Below, one piece after another: positions 6,027 to 7,144 of a stretch of 7,144 nucleotides of DNA. The stretch is from positions 1 to 7,144 of the forward strand of contig CAIWGR010000436.1 of NCBI GenBank assembly GCA_903912275.1. Reading direction: 5' to 3'. Every line of letters begins with the position of its first letter. Position 1 is the stretch's first letter. The DNA comes from an uncultured delta proteobacterium. GTDB taxonomy: Bacteria; Myxococcota_A; Bradymonadia; REDH01. Made by a program: the position numbers and the translations under genes. The notes beneath the pieces were generated by a model. The model was not told the DNA's origin and made no database searches. It saw only the letters and a program-made list of their open reading frames with translations.

Positions 6027-7144
6027 ATGGCGACGGTCAACATGGTCTGTATCGGGGACGAACTCCTCGACGGGCGAACGCGCGAGGGCAATGGATTCTG
6101 GCTGGGAGGCTGGCTGAGACGGGCCGGCCACCAGCTCGTCAGCGTGACACTGGTCGCGGACGACCGCGCCAACATTGTCGCGGCGCTGCGCCGGGCCGCC
6201 AACGGGGCTGCGCTCGTCGTTGTCAGCGGCGGGCTGGGCCCCACCCTCGACGACATCACCCGCGATGCCGTCGCCGACCTGCTCGGCGACCAGCTCGTTG
6301 CGGACAAAGGTTCCGAGGAGCGGCTCCGCGCCAAGTTCGCCCGCTTCGGCCGGCCCATGCCCGACAACAATCTCCGACAGACCCTCTTCCCTGCCTCGGC
6401 ACGCGTCGTGCCCAACCCGGTCGGGACCGCCGACTGCTTCGTCGCGACCTTCGACGGCGTCCCTCTCCTGGTGCTGCCTGGGGTTCCCTATGAGTTCGAG
6501 ACGGTGGCAACGCTGGAACTGCCCGTGCTGCTGCCCGCCACCGTTGCCCGCCGGTTCGTTACCCGCCGCACGGCAGGCATCGGCGAGAGCGACCTTGCCC
6601 GCCGCATGGAGGCTGTGCCCTGCCCTGCCGGCGTCCACGTGACCTGGTGCGCGAGCCATCCCTATGTGGAGGTGGAGATCTCTGCAGCCGCGGCCGACGA
6701 CGAGGCGCTGACCGCCTATGCCTCCGAAGCCCTCGCGCCGCTGGCTCCGTGGCTTCTGCCTATCGACGCGCAGGGAGCGGCGCTGTCCGCCGCCGCTGCA
6801 GTGCTCGCGGCGCTGCGTCAGAAGGGGCTGCGGATTGCGACGGCCGAGAGCTGCACAGGCGGCGGGGTCGCGAAGGAGCTGACCGAGATCGCCGGTAGCA
6901 GCGATGGCTTCGCCTGCGGTGTGGTGACCTACTCCAACCGCTCGAAGTCGGAACTTCTCGGTGTGCCTTCTGCCCTCATCCAGGCCGAGGGGGCGGTGAG
7001 TTCCGCGGTCGCGAGCGCGATGGCGGAGGGGGCGCGTGCCCGACTCGGCGTGGAGGTAGCAGTGGCGGTTACGGGCGTCGCCGGACCGGGAGGCGGCAGC
7101 GAGGCGAAGCCGGTCGGTACGGTCTATGTGGCCGTCTCGTCTGC
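6027..7144 (+). CDS. cinA: CinA-family protein (MoCF-biosynthesis-like domain plus nicotinamide-nucleotide amidase domain), 3'-truncated
   Basis: The frame is open for 372 codons from ATG 6027 and runs off the window; full-length CinA is usually a little over 400 residues, so the last few dozen are missing. AGGAGG at 6016-6021, 5 nt upstream, fixes the start. The N-terminal molybdopterin-binding-like domain (about 1-170) has CIGDELLDGR at 8-17 and SGGLGPTLDDITRD at 67-80. The C-terminal CinA/PncC domain (from about 260) has AESCTGG with the expected nucleophile Ser275, YSNRSK with Tyr302 and Lys307, and TGVAGPGGG at 349-357 followed by KPVGTVYVAV. The PncC-type domain deamidates nicotinamide mononucleotide in pyridine nucleotide salvage; the N-terminal domain of some family members has ADP-ribose pyrophosphatase activity. 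CinA is competence- or damage-induced in some bacteria, but nothing here shows that. The gene is divergent from rpsO, and I see no clear promoter for it in 5914-6015. Confidence 0.93.
   Translation, partial: MATVNMVCIGDELLDGRTREGNGFWLGGWLRRAGHQLVSVTLVADDRANIVAALRRAANGAALVVVSGGLGPTLDDITRDAVADLLGDQLVADKGSEERLRAKFARFGRPMPDNNLRQTLFPASARVVPNPVGTADCFVATFDGVPLLVLPGVPYEFETVATLELPVLLPATVARRFVTRRTAGIGESDLARRMEAVPCPAGVHVTWCASHPYVEVEISAAAADDEALTAYASEALAPLAPWLLPIDAQGAALSAAAAVLAALRQKGLRIATAESCTGGGVAKELTEIAGSSDGFACGVVTYSNRSKSELLGVPSALIQAEGAVSSAVASAMAEGARARLGVEVAVAVTGVAGPGGGSEAKPVGTVYVAVSS

Noticed and set aside
5774..6493. Open frame of 239 codons on the plus strand overlapping the start of cinA in another frame
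   Set aside because: The cinA frame carries conserved motifs and a Shine-Dalgarno sequence. This frame gives an Arg-rich product without motifs and overlaps the rpsO upstream region.
1..7144. Mobile element, CRISPR array, tRNA or novel defence cluster
   Set aside because: No transposase, integrase, terminal repeats, regularly spaced repeats or tRNA-like sequence was seen. Gene content is housekeeping plus two putative envelope lipoproteins.

Overview
The window is a GC-rich bacterial chromosomal segment with five protein genes and no sign of mobile DNA, CRISPR, tRNA or rRNA. The strong GC bias, the two lipoprotein-type precursors (one followed by a Gly/Ser/Ala-rich spacer) and the rpsO-pnp pair suggest a Gram-negative bacterium. 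The Myxococcota and related former Deltaproteobacteria are my best guess. That is inference from style, not a phylogenetic result.

Layout. Positions 1-1565 (minus, running off the left edge) encode a putative HEAT-repeat lipoprotein. A 204-bp divergent promoter region follows, then a putative lipoprotein with a parvulin-type (PpiC) domain at 1770-3017 (plus). This gene and pnp (3154-5271, minus) converge on a 136-bp gap with back-to-back intrinsic terminators, one per strand. Upstream of pnp lie a leader of about 225 bp, a very strong terminator and rpsO (5536-5817, minus). rpsO is divergent from cinA (6027 to the right edge, plus, incomplete). No gene-free stretch exceeds 300 bases; the longest is the rpsO-pnp spacer.

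How the genes relate. rpsO (ribosomal protein S15) and pnp (polynucleotide phosphorylase) form the widely conserved rpsO-pnp unit, with an intercistronic terminator and a pnp leader containing inverted repeats. The two lipoprotein genes at the left share one intergenic region with a plausible promoter in each direction. They may act together in the cell envelope, one as a folding factor or chaperone and the other as a helical-repeat scaffold. cinA encodes a competence/damage-inducible protein CinA (nicotinamide-nucleotide amidase family) and has its own ribosome-binding site.

Most of the window is ordinary housekeeping sequence. The most unusual observation is that the PpiC domain appears to lack both conserved parvulin histidines, which suggests a chaperone-only or otherwise repurposed protein. 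Second is a perfect 13-bp palindrome at the predicted transcription start of the HEAT-repeat lipoprotein gene. I found no convincing novel multi-gene system.
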